Shown here: positions 55,825 through 64,000 of the stretch, piece by piece | Layout: the number at the start of each line of letters is the position of its first letter | How positions within the stretch are numbered: position 1 is the stretch's first letter | NCBI GenBank assembly: GCA_019448385.1 | Contig: JAGTXO010000006.1 | Coordinates: 868,001-932,000 of the forward strand | From: Diacronema lutheri | Taxonomy: Eukaryota; Haptophyta; Pavlovophyceae; Pavlovales; Pavlovaceae | Direction of reading: 5' to 3' | DNA length: 64,000 nt | The notes under the pieces: model-generated | Databases searched by the model: none | Told to the model about the DNA's origin: nothing | Seen by the model: the letters and a program-made list of their open reading frames with translations, nothing else | Translations under genes and position numbers: made by a program

Positions 55825-58772
55825 TCAGAGCTCCGACGGGCCGAGCGCGCACAAAAAGTCGAGCATGTGCGTGTTGTTTGAGCTCAGCCTGCGCAGCCCG
55901 TCGTAGTGCGACTGCACGCCCTTTTGCAGCGCGCGCAGCGAAGCGAGGCACGTGCCCGTGTTCTGCTGGATGTGGCTGCTGTGCTCGCGCATCAGCGCAC
56001 CAGCCCACCTGAGCACGTACGCGAGGTGGACACTCGAGCCCACCTCCGCCGCGACGTGCTGGAGCAGCCTCGCCAGGTGCATCTGCGGCACCTGCCGCGC
56101 GACCAGGTCGATGTCGTCGAGCGGGATCGCCTCAAACGTCCAGTGCAACACCTGCGACGATGTGCATGGCGGCGCGCGCGCGCTCGACCGCGTGGGCGAG
56201 GTGCGAGCGGGTGCGCGCGCGCGAACGCGCGCGTGCAAAAGCCACGGCGAGTCGGCCGCTTTGGCGAGCGGCAGGCGGACGGAGAACGCGCCCACGCGCT
56301 CGCGGCCGGCCGAGCGCGACGCCCCCAATCGCGCTCGCACGGTCGCGGTCTCCCTCTCTTGCGCGCGCGCTCGATCGCGCGGTTGCGCGCGCGCGCACGT
56401 CCGCCTCGTGAAGCCGAAGCGCCATCAGCAGCGCGCGCACGAAGTCGCGCTCGTGCAGCGCCGCGCGGATCGAGGCGGGCGTGACGTCGACGTCGAGCGC
56501 GGTCGGGTCGAAGAGAAGGCCCTCGTCAAGCGAGTAAATGGCGAGCCCCTCCGTCGTCGCGGCGGCCCACGCGGTGCCGTCGGGCGCGAACTGAATCGAG
56601 GTTGCGCGCACGGCCCGCCGCGTCGTCCAGTTGGAGTGCTCGCCCTGCTTGACGCCCGGCAGTGCCCAGTCGCCCTTGCCGCGGCGCGCGCGCATCGTCT
56701 CGTCGTCCTCGTCGTCGATCAGGTCGACGTCGCCGCCGTCGGTGAGCCGGCCGGAGTGCAGTCGATCGAGCACGCCGTCGAGCGAGACGTTGTGCGAGAG
56801 CTGGTACCGCTTGAGCAGCGAGCGGTTGCGCACGTCGTACATGCACGCGTACTTGGAGTTGCCCGCGGCGAGGAGCAGCTCGCCATCCGCCGAGAAGCTG
56901 AGCGTGCGGAACGAGAGGCCGGAGATGTCGTTCTGCGCGCTCGGCTGGCCGGCGCGGCGCTTGCCGCCGGCAATGTCCTTGCGGCCGTCGATCATCCCGA
57001 CCTGCTCGGCCATCGCCACGTCCCAAAACGTCAGCGCGCCGTCGAGTGTCGACGCGCACAGCGTCTGGCCGTCGGGCGAGAAGGCGATGGCGAGCACGTC
57101 CGTCGAATGCTTGAGGACGTCGGAGCGCGCCTTGGTCGCCACAAAGTCCCAGAGGCGCACGGTGCCGTCCCACGCCGCCGACGCGAGGAGCGAGCCCGAG
57201 CCGCCGCCGAACGCGAGCGCGGCGATCGGCTTCGCGTGGCCGGAGAGCTGCTCGACGAGCTGCGCGCTCTGCGTGCTCCACACGTAGACGCACAGCGTGT
57301 CGAGGCTGCCCGCCGTCACGACCTCGCCAGACGTGTCGACCGCGACGCACGTGAGCTGGGCCGGCGTCGGCGTCGCGAACGTCTGAAAGTTGCGGTACCG
57401 CACCAGGTCGAAGGCGCGCGCCGTGCCGTCGAGCGACGAGCTGACAAACGCGCGGCCGTGCGGCACGAATGCGAGGCCGGTGACGGGCGCCGCGTGCTCG
57501 GTGAAGGTGACGACGCAAAAGCCCGAGCTGGCGTCCCAAAGCTTGACCTTCGCGTCGTTCCCGCCCGTGGCGATCACCGCGCCCGCCGCGGAGAAGGCGA
57601 GCGCGTTCACCTCCGACGCGAAGTGGCCCTGCTGCTTGAGCACGTACGTCTCGGAAGCCCACTCCCACACGATCAGCTGCCCGTGTGCCGCGCAGCCAAA
57701 CGCGAGCCACTCGCCCGACCCGTTGATCGCGCTCGTCGTCACGTGCTCGTCGGAGATCGAGAGCGAGTGCACCTGCACAAAGCCGGGCATCTCGCATAGC
57801 GTGAAGGCGCCCGACGAGAAGCCGATCGCGACGAGCTCCGAGCCCACGGCCACGTCCGCGCCGGACGGCGCGCCCGCCGCCAGCGCGCGCGCGGCGCGGC
57901 TGCAGTGCGCGACGGAGCTGACGCTGCCGTGCGTCCGCTCGAAGAGGTGCTTCGTGTGAAGCTCCCACCGCTCCATCGTCAGCGCCGACTCGGCGCCGGC
58001 CAGCTCGTCGGTCGCGCCGGCGGTCGCGAGCAGCTCCGCGGTCGCGAGCAGCTCCGCGGTCGCGAGCAGCTCGTCGGCCGCGAGCTTGCGCTTGCCGCGC
58101 GCGACGGCGGCGACGGCGGCAGCCTCCTGCTCGTAGCGCGCCCAGACGAGCATTGCGCCGTCGCGCGTCACCGTGTACAGAAGCTGCCGGCTCCTGTCGA
58201 ACCACGCGCCCACGAGCGCGCTCCGGTGGCCGCCGAGCGTCGGCGGCACGTAGCCTGTGCGCCTGTGTACGGTGAACAGGTCCTTGGAGCCGGTGACAAA
58301 GTAGGCGGAGTCGGCGGACCACGAGACGGCCGTGATGTCGTCCATGTGCCCGCTGTGCGTGCGATGCAGGTTGAACGGCGTGAACGTGCGCTCGATCGCG
58401 GGCGTTGCCCGTACCTGCACGAGCCGCCCGACCGCGACGAGCGAGAACTTGCCGTCGGGCGAGAACTTGCCGTCGCCGACCGAGCCCTTGAGATGAAGTG
58501 GCGATGCACCGTACGCTTCGGCACGTGCACAAGCAGCGCGTACCCGCCCTCGTCCACCGTGAGCAGCAGGCCGCCGTCGGGCGACACGCGAGCCGCGCGA
58601 TGCTGGCGCGCGCCTCGAACGGGTATGTGTGCGAGCGCGACGAGGTGAGGTCAAAGGCACTGACGCGATTGCCCACCGGGCTGAAAAGCGTGCCCCCGTC
58701 GCGCGTGAACACCACGTTGCCCTGCCGATACACGTTGCCGCACAGGTTGGAGAAGGCGTACGAATGCCGCAT
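55825..58772 (-). pseudogene. PWP2 copy B2, full length but frame-shifted
   Basis: Covers the whole gene, including the intron (about 56153-56398) and the last exon to SEL-stop. Two early frame breaks separate the N terminus from the rest: one base is missing at ARLALSPDGG (near 58585) and bases are lost at KRTVLHH (near 58500). After that the frame is open through the remaining WD40 repeats and the C-terminal region. Four residues of DLTARVF are missing, as in copy B1, and an 18-base unit is triplicated. A shorter protein from an internal ATG cannot be excluded, but loss of the first blade makes function doubtful. Confidence 0.88.
58020..58073 (-). repeat. 18-bp unit in three tandem copies within PWP2 copy B2
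   Basis: GCGGTCGCGAGCAGCTC(C/G) is present three times in a row, giving ELLATA three times in the protein; the intact gene and copy B1 have one unit. This is a copy-specific expansion in frame. Confidence 0.95.
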
Positions 58773-58863
58773 GGCCTGCGATGCCTGTCGCCGCCGTCTC
58801 ACGCCCGTGGCCTCCATGCGGGCCACTTCTTCCCTTTGCTTCCGTTGGCTGGGCGAGCGCACG

Positions 58864-60320
58864 ATGGCCGCGGCTTGGCCAGCTTCAGCGCTGCACATGC
58901 TGCAGGTGGCCCTCGCTCTTTCGTGCTTGGCGGGGTGCTGCTGCGCGCCCGGTCGTGCCGCGCTGTCGTCGCGCACGATCCCGGTCTGCGCGCGCGCCGG
59001 CATCATCGGGCGTGCCGGCCGGCCGAGCGCATTCACGACGTACGCCAGCGTCTCGTCGGCGTCTTTGACGGCGATTGCGAGGTGAGAGCGTGCGAGCGCG
59101 CTGTGCGCGCACGTCCGTGTCGGCGAGCGTGTCTTGCGCGCTCATCATCTTGCGCACCCTGCTCCGCCGCACTCGATGGCAGGACGCGGGCTGTCTTCAT
59201 GCGCGTGCATGCGGACGAGATCCCGCAGCCGGACGTCGACGAGGCGATCATCCAGCCGGACGACGACGAGGCGATCATTGAGAGGAGGAGCTCTTTGATG
59301 GCGTCGGGCCGAACTAAGACCTGCTCTGCGCGCTCAACTGCGGGCAGGACGCGCTGCGTGATGGCGACACTGCCGCCCCGGCCATCTTTGCCACCGGCCT
59401 GGTCTTTCATCGCCAGCAAATTGCCCGACGACATCCGAGCGGTGCTCGAGGACATGGTCAAGCAGATGGAGGACAAGGTCACGTTGATCAACGAGTTCAA
59501 CGACAAGTTGATCGCTGCCAAGGACAAGACCATCGTACAGTTGCAGCACGAGTTGGAGGACAAGGACGAGTCCAACGACAAGTTGATCGCTGCCAAGGAC
59601 GAGGTGATCATTGCCAAGAACGAGAGGATCGTCAAGATGGAGCACGATGCGCAGAAGATCAACGAGTTCAAGGACAAGTGGATCGTCAAGACGGAGCACG
59701 AGGTGCGTGAGGCCGAGGCCAGGCGGCTGAAAGACCTGGGCCACTACCAGGTCGTCTACGAGCTGCGCGACACCTTTGACTGGCTGCTGCGCTGCGCATA
59801 CCCGGGTAACCTCTCAAGGCCGGGTGCCCTGTTCAACCAGCTGATGGACGAACTCGTCGACAAGACCACGGGCACACTTGTGCCCGCCTACAAGAAGAAA
59901 TACAACGAGCTGGCCGCAGAGTTCAAGGTGGGCCAATACGAAGCGTCGTCTTTGACGGCGATCACAGGCGCATACAAGGAGCTGAACAACATCATGCACG
60001 GCTCCAAGCAGATAAACATTCCGGAACGGCGCGGCATTGCGTGCGGCGGCGAGTCGCGGCAGCAGCAGCAGCAGCATGCTTTCATCGTCGCCGTCATCCA
60101 GGGGAAGTGCGCAGACGAGGAGCTCCTGCTCGACCCGGCGCTGCAGACCATCCTGGTGCTCACGACGGACTTCGCCAACGTGCAAGGTACGATCACGGGC
60201 GGATGTTACACGCCGCAGCCGATGCCTGCCCTCGACGCGAAGAACGCCGTGCTCAAGGAGCTCGAGGAGACGCGGATGGTCGAGGACGAAGCCGGGCGCT
60301 CCGCAGACGGCCCGCAATAA
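58864..60320 (+). CDS. Coiled-coil protein with secretory leader, family copy B2
   Basis: Two exons (58864-59081 and 59183-60320; 101-base GT-AG intron) give 451 residues. Leader, linker and C-terminal domain are almost identical to copies A and B1. The coil (about 164-256) is intermediate in length and mosaic: its first part resembles B1 (VTLINEFNDKLIAAKD then VQLQHELEDK) and its second part resembles A (IAKNERIVKMEHDAQKINEFKDKWIVK). The C terminus ends SADGPQ as in copy A. The mosaic pattern suggests recombination or gene conversion between copies. No domain in the C-terminal part could be assigned. Confidence 0.75.
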
Positions 60321-60529
60321 GGCGCGCGCAGGCTGGGCCACAGTGCCACCTGAAACGAGCCTCCTGAAACGAGCATCTTCCTGTGTGAGCCTTGCGCGAT
60401 GAGGCGCGGTTGATGAGCGTCGACGAGGAGAGCGGCGAAGCCTTCGTTGCGACGGCCAGCTCGTGCTCGGTGACCACGACGGCCTGATGTGGCTTGCCGA
60501 GCCAGCTGGCCACCTTCTTGCGCTCGGTT

Positions 60530-60690
60530 CGTCGCGCTCGCGCTGAGCCTCGCCGCGCGGCGGCGGCGCCGCTTCCGCGAGCGCTGGTGGAAGGAAGTAC
60601 GCGCTGATCGCTGTCGTCGATCTCGAAGCCAACTTTCTGCTCGTGCTCGCACACAGGCACACGTCGATCGCTTCGGTCTTGCCGCTCGAC
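60530..60690 (+). pseudogene. SLC35F fragment, copy B2
   Basis: A short piece matching the other decayed copies from LAARRRRRFRERWW to TSIASVLPLDC, then it stops abruptly. The sequence from 60691 on belongs to the upstream end of the kringle gene's 3' flank, so this is the outer breakpoint of the array. Confidence 0.88.
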
Positions 60691-60761
60691 TGCGCACTTC
60701 TTGCGGCAGCACGTGTCCGCCGGAAATTTTTTAATACCGGGGCGACCGCGGCTCGGCTGGC

Positions 60762-62655
60762 TTACAGCATCGCCGACACCGCCAGTGGCGGTGGAAGGGG
60801 CTGTGCCTGTGGCAACTGAGCGCACGCGGCGCCACCAGCACTCAGCGCTCGCGCAGTCCTCCGCCAACCGTGCCATTGCGCGACCAGCGCGAGTAAGGTG
60901 GACGCCGCACCTGCGAGAACGCAGCCAACCCGCCAGGCCGCCGGGTCTGCGAGCGCGTCGCCCACCGACGGCCTCGGCGGCGCGCTGCGCGCAAGGGCGC
61001 GCGGCGGCTCACGAGGCACGGGCAGCACGCTGCGTGCAAAGGCGCTTGGGCCCGACTGCGGCCGCGGGCGTGGGCTCGGCGCAGAACAGTCGTCGCGCAT
61101 GTGCTGCATCACGTCGCAGCAGTCCCAATCCTGCGAGCGGGGGCCGCGACGCGTCGCGCGAGCGCGCGCGTGCGCCGCTCAAGGGTGCAGCGCGCACGCG
61201 CGTGCGTGCGCGCGCGCGCGCGCCGATGGACCGCGCGGAGCGCGCGACGCGCACGGCGGTGCGCGGCGCGCGTACGGCCTTGTCGCGCTTCGCGTCCTTG
61301 CGCACCACCGGCGCGCTTCCGCCCGCGACGCCGAGGACGAGCTCGGTCCGCTCGTTGGGCGCGAGCTGCGGCGTGGGGCGCAGCAGCACAACGGCGGGCT
61401 CGGCATCGCCTGGCGTGTCGCCGCGCCTCCCGCGGCCGTTACCTTCCCGCTCGTGCGCGCCGTGAGGCCGCGAGTCTCTCCCCTCCCGTGGCTCGCGCTG
61501 CCCGCGCGGCTCCCTGTCACCGTGGCTCATCCTCGTCGCGCCGCGCGCGCTCTTCTCCGCGAAGAGCGGCGGCGCGCTCTTGTCCACGAAGCACCACGCA
61601 CACGCGAAGCCGCCCGGTCGCCTGCAGTAGTTGTGATCGCCCAGCCCCGCGCTCTCCCACTCGGCCGTGCCCGGTCGGTACGGGTGCGCGTTGGGCGCCT
61701 GCGCTGTCCATCGCTGGCAGACGTAACCGTTGACTGTCACGTTGCCCACCCCGCGGTAGTCCGACGCATCGTGGTGGGTGTAGCAGCTGGTCAAGTCGGG
61801 CGGCGGCGGCGAGGGCGGCGGCGGCGGCTCCGACGGCGCGGCCGACCGCTGCCCGCCGCGGCCGTCGCTGCCCAGCGGCGCGGCGCCCTGGCCAGACCGA
61901 GCGGCGGCCGACCGCGCCCTCGCGAGCAGCCGCATCGTGAACGACCCGTCGGCGAGCGGGGGCGGGGGCGACGCAGTGGGCGATGCGGCCTCGGCGCCAT
62001 GCGCCGACGGCCATAGCAGCACGGCCGCCTCCGCTGACGGTTGGGCGCAGCTCGGCCGCGGTGCACCAATCTCGCAGCATTCGAGCCGGCTGCGCCGGCA
62101 CTCAGCCGCCGTCGGGCACTCTGGGTAGCACGCCGCGCAGCCGAGGTCGGCGTCGACGTATCGGCAGTGGTTCTCGGGTGGAATCACGCCCTCGTGCCGA
62201 TCGCGCCGGTGCAAGGACTCCAGCGCCCACGGCCTGCATGCGACACCCGAGCGCGTCACGTTGCGCGTGCCGGCATAGTCCTCGCCCGTCCGCTTGGTGT
62301 AGCACTCGGACGGCGAGGCAGCGCTTGGGCGCGGCGAGCTCGGCGCAGGGGCGTCAGGCCGCACGGTGCGCAGGTCGGGGTGCAGTCCGCCCGCCGGCCC
62401 GTCGCCGCTCGGATGCTCGCGCATGTACTGCGACAGCGAGACCACGTCCGCGTGGGCCGACGGCAGCGTGATCGGGAGGTTGCGCGAGCTCGCCCAGTCC
62501 GACAGGCTGACAATCGGCCCGCCTGAGCTCGCGCGTGCCGCATCGCTGGGCCGGTGGCTGCTCAGCAGGTCCAGCATCGTGCTCTGCGCCCAGCCCACCG
62601 GCAAGAAAAGCGCGGCCACGACCATCGGCCGACGTGATCTAAAACTCGTCCGCAT
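60762..62655 (-). CDS. Two-kringle secreted or membrane protein
   Basis: Two exons (61255-62655 and 60762-61130; GT-AG intron, phase 0) give 589 residues. A signal peptide (MVVAALFLPVGWAQS after a basic start) precedes kringle 1 (CYTKRTGEDYAGTRNVTRSGVACRPW ... NHCRYVDADLGCAACYP, read in parts) and, after a Pro-rich linker, kringle 2 (CYTHHDASDYRGVGNVTVNGYVCQRW ... NYCRRPGGFACAWCF). Each has the paired Cys, the Y-R-G and C-x-x-W patterns of the fold. Between the kringles lies a Cys-rich segment (CPTAAECRRSRLECCEIG). The second exon adds WDCCDVMQHMRDDC and a likely membrane helix (VGCVLAGAASTLLALVAQW). Kringles bind proteins or Lys side chains; in protists they occur in surface proteins. Role unknown. 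Its 3' end is 70 bases from the duplication array. Confidence 0.82.
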
Positions 62656-62809
62656 TTTCGGCGCCTCAATCGAAAACCGCAACGGAAGGAGTGAAAAAGA
62701 TGGACCGACTTGTGGGCAAGGGTGCACGAGTCAAGAGTCTCAAGACCCCCAACTCTCCAGTCCTGCGGCAAGACTGAAGACTCCCTCCCATGCCGCCGGC
62801 AGTCCACGA

Positions 62810-63916
62810 TCACTTCGCCTGCGGCGCTCGCACGGTGGAAAAGAACGCCGGCTTGCTGACGGCCCGCGCATCTGCCACTGCCAAGCCCACCGGCCTGCGC
62901 GCGCCGAGCATGGCGGGGCCCATCGCGAGGTGCGCTGCGATCGCGCTCGACGCGCCGGATGGCGCTGGGCGGGGCTTGCACGCACTCGCGGGCTGGGTCC
63001 CCTCGGCCTCGGCGGCTCGGCAGAGCACTATGCGCGTGACAGCTGCGGTCTGCCCCGCCTTCGCGCCGATGAAGAAGGCCTGGTCGAGGTTGCTTGCGCC
63101 GCGGTCGATGAGGAGGTCGACGAGGGCCGGCGCGCCGACGAGCGCAGCATGGCACAGCCCCTCCGCGGCGCTCGCGCCCGCGTCGACGAGCGCGACGACG
63201 GTGGGTGCGTGCCGCGCATCGATGGCGCCCTTCAGCGCCGGGTTGAGAGAGCCCGCGCCCGCGGCGAGGAGCGTGCGCACGGCCGCGGTCGCGCCGCGCT
63301 CGGCGGCGACGACCAGCGCCTCGTCGCGGCCGCGCTCGGCGCCGCGCGCAATCAGGAGTTGCAAGAGGTCTTCCGAACCGCACGCCGCTGCCTCAATCAA
63401 CGCATCGTCGCTCAGCTCGGCGCCCGAGTCGAGGAGCAGCTCCACCACGCCGGCGTGCCCGCTTCGCGTCGCGAGGCGCAGCGCGGTGCGGCGCATGTCG
63501 GCGTCCGGCATGTTCGTGCCGAGGATGACACGCACGGCGTCAACGTGACCAGCCTTGGCGGCGAGGACAAGCGGGATGCCGAGATCGTCGTGTCCGTCGA
63601 GCGCCGCCAGCTCGCGCAGTCGCCGCGCGTCGCCCGCCGTCGATGCGGCGCGCCAGTCGTCCTCACGCACGTCCATCCTTTCGGGAAGCGCAATAATGGA
63701 AGCCATGCTGGAAAAGTCCGGCAGCCCCGGACAGACCCCGTGGCGTTCGTGGCTCTCCGCGTGGGGCACCATGTCAGACGCAGCGAAGGCGTGCACGATT
63801 CGCACAAAGAAGTTCATCACGAACCCGCTCCTCGGCCGCCGCCAATTTGTGCGCGCGCACGAGGCGCGCTGCGTTCCGACCTCGGCCACCCACGTCCGTG
63901 TCAGCGCCCATCGCAT
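62810..63916 (-). CDS. Ankyrin-repeat protein
   Basis: Single exon, 368 residues. From about residue 90 to 290 there are six to seven ankyrin-like units, for example GIPLVLAAKAGHVDAVRVIL, TALRLATRSGHAGVVELLLDSGA, DALIEAAACGSEDLLQLLIARGA, EALVVAAERGATAAVRTLLAAGA, LCHAALVGAPALVDLLIDRGA. Ankyrin repeats mediate protein binding. The unit sequence is rather degenerate (few T-P-L-H), as in protist families. The C-terminal 70 residues are Ala/Pro-rich. Start: ATG at 63914-63916 is the first; an internal ATG at 63704-63706 (MASIIALPERM) would remove 70 residues of unclear nature and may be the real start. Same orientation as the kringle gene. Confidence 0.78.
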   Translation of the reverse strand: MRWALTRTWVAEVGTQRASCARTNWRRPRSGFVMNFFVRIVHAFAASDMVPHAESHERHGVCPGLPDFSSMASIIALPERMDVREDDWRAASTAGDARRLRELAALDGHDDLGIPLVLAAKAGHVDAVRVILGTNMPDADMRRTALRLATRSGHAGVVELLLDSGAELSDDALIEAAACGSEDLLQLLIARGAERGRDEALVVAAERGATAAVRTLLAAGAGSLNPALKGAIDARHAPTVVALVDAGASAAEGLCHAALVGAPALVDLLIDRGASNLDQAFFIGAKAGQTAAVTRIVLCRAAEAEGTQPASACKPRPAPSGASSAIAAHLAMGPAMLGARRPVGLAVADARAVSKPAFFSTVRAPQAK

Positions 63917-64000
63917 GTGCTAACGCGCGTGCCCGGCGGCGCGTGCGCGCGGCCCGCTCGACCGCGCCGCGCACCACAGGTGGTCGAGGTGCTGCACCCG

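Larger units (their letters stand above)
51691..60712 (-). repeat. Inverted duplication array, two units
   Basis: Read on the minus strand the order is: SLC35F fragment, coiled-coil gene B2 (antisense), PWP2 copy B2, DNAL1 leader segment, decayed SLC35F, coiled-coil gene B1 (antisense), PWP2 copy B1 (5' half). Corresponding points in the two units (for example the ends of the coiled-coil genes, 54702 and 60320) are about 5.6 kb apart. The same order, in the opposite orientation, is seen at 22.9-28.5 kb. The array ends in a triplet run on the left and beside the kringle gene on the right. Confidence 0.85.

Noticed and set aside
56526-59036. An open frame running through the leader antisense strand into PWP2 B2
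   Set aside because: PWP2 has its own conserved start codon; the upstream codons are antisense to the coiled-coil leader exon.
1-64000. CRISPR arrays, rRNA or tRNA genes, bacterial operons, riboswitches
   Set aside because: No regularly spaced repeats of the right size, no recognisable RNA gene, and the gene layout is eukaryotic.

Overview
The window is nuclear DNA from a very GC-rich, flagellated, photosynthetic-type protist; a haptophyte microalga of the Pavlovales kind is the best fit, but this is an inference. Supporting signs are short GC-rich introns (many starting GTGCGCGCG and full of CG runs), near-total use of G or C in third codon positions, an axonemal dynein light chain (so it has a flagellum), plant-like cystathionine gamma-synthase and LpxB, and tightly packed genes that often share a promoter or meet tail to tail.

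Region 1 (1-7.3 kb) is accessory and repeat-rich: poly-C tracts, a LINE endonuclease remnant with a 2A-like NPGP motif, a GT/G microsatellite, a ubiquitin-protease-like gene, a short inverted-repeat element with telomere-like ends, and inside it a 139-bp mobile module that recurs at 10.6 kb. A broken coding stretch of unknown origin follows. Region 2 (7.3-21.5 kb) is an ordinary gene block: ROK sugar kinase, thioesterase, LpxB, R2R3-MYB, fused anthranilate synthase (TrpE-TrpG), dihydroxyacetone kinase, a TrmO-type tRNA methyltransferase and an SLC35F transporter. 

Region 3 (20.4-28.7 kb) and Region 6 (51.7-60.7 kb, inverted) belong together. They carry copies of one composite unit: PWP2 (ribosome biogenesis) - a fragment of the DNAL1 leader - a decayed SLC35F copy - an intact coiled-coil gene with a secretory leader. 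PWP2 and SLC35F each have one intact copy (22.9 and 20.4 kb) and the rest are pseudogenes, while the coiled-coil gene is intact in all three units, with a coil whose length differs from copy to copy. This is the most striking feature of the window.

Region 4 (28.7-39.6 kb) holds DNAL1, a WW-HExxH-WW putative metallopeptidase, a calpain-like protein that lacks its catalytic Cys, a Yippee-like zinc protein, cystathionine gamma-synthase, two unknown proteins and a glutathione transferase fused to a HIT domain. Region 5 (39.7-51.1 kb) holds an IQ-repeat protein, a large C2HC zinc-finger protein, an ALMT/FUSC-type membrane protein, a seryl-tRNA-synthetase-like protein that seems to have lost its catalytic core, and a DxD glycosyltransferase whose start codon lies 12 bases from that of its neighbour. 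Region 7 (60.7-64 kb) holds a two-kringle secreted or membrane protein and an ankyrin-repeat protein.

Four introns need a GC-AG splice pair to keep frame or match the protein family. I found no tRNA, rRNA, CRISPR array or clear viral element. All homology calls are by eye; no searches were run.
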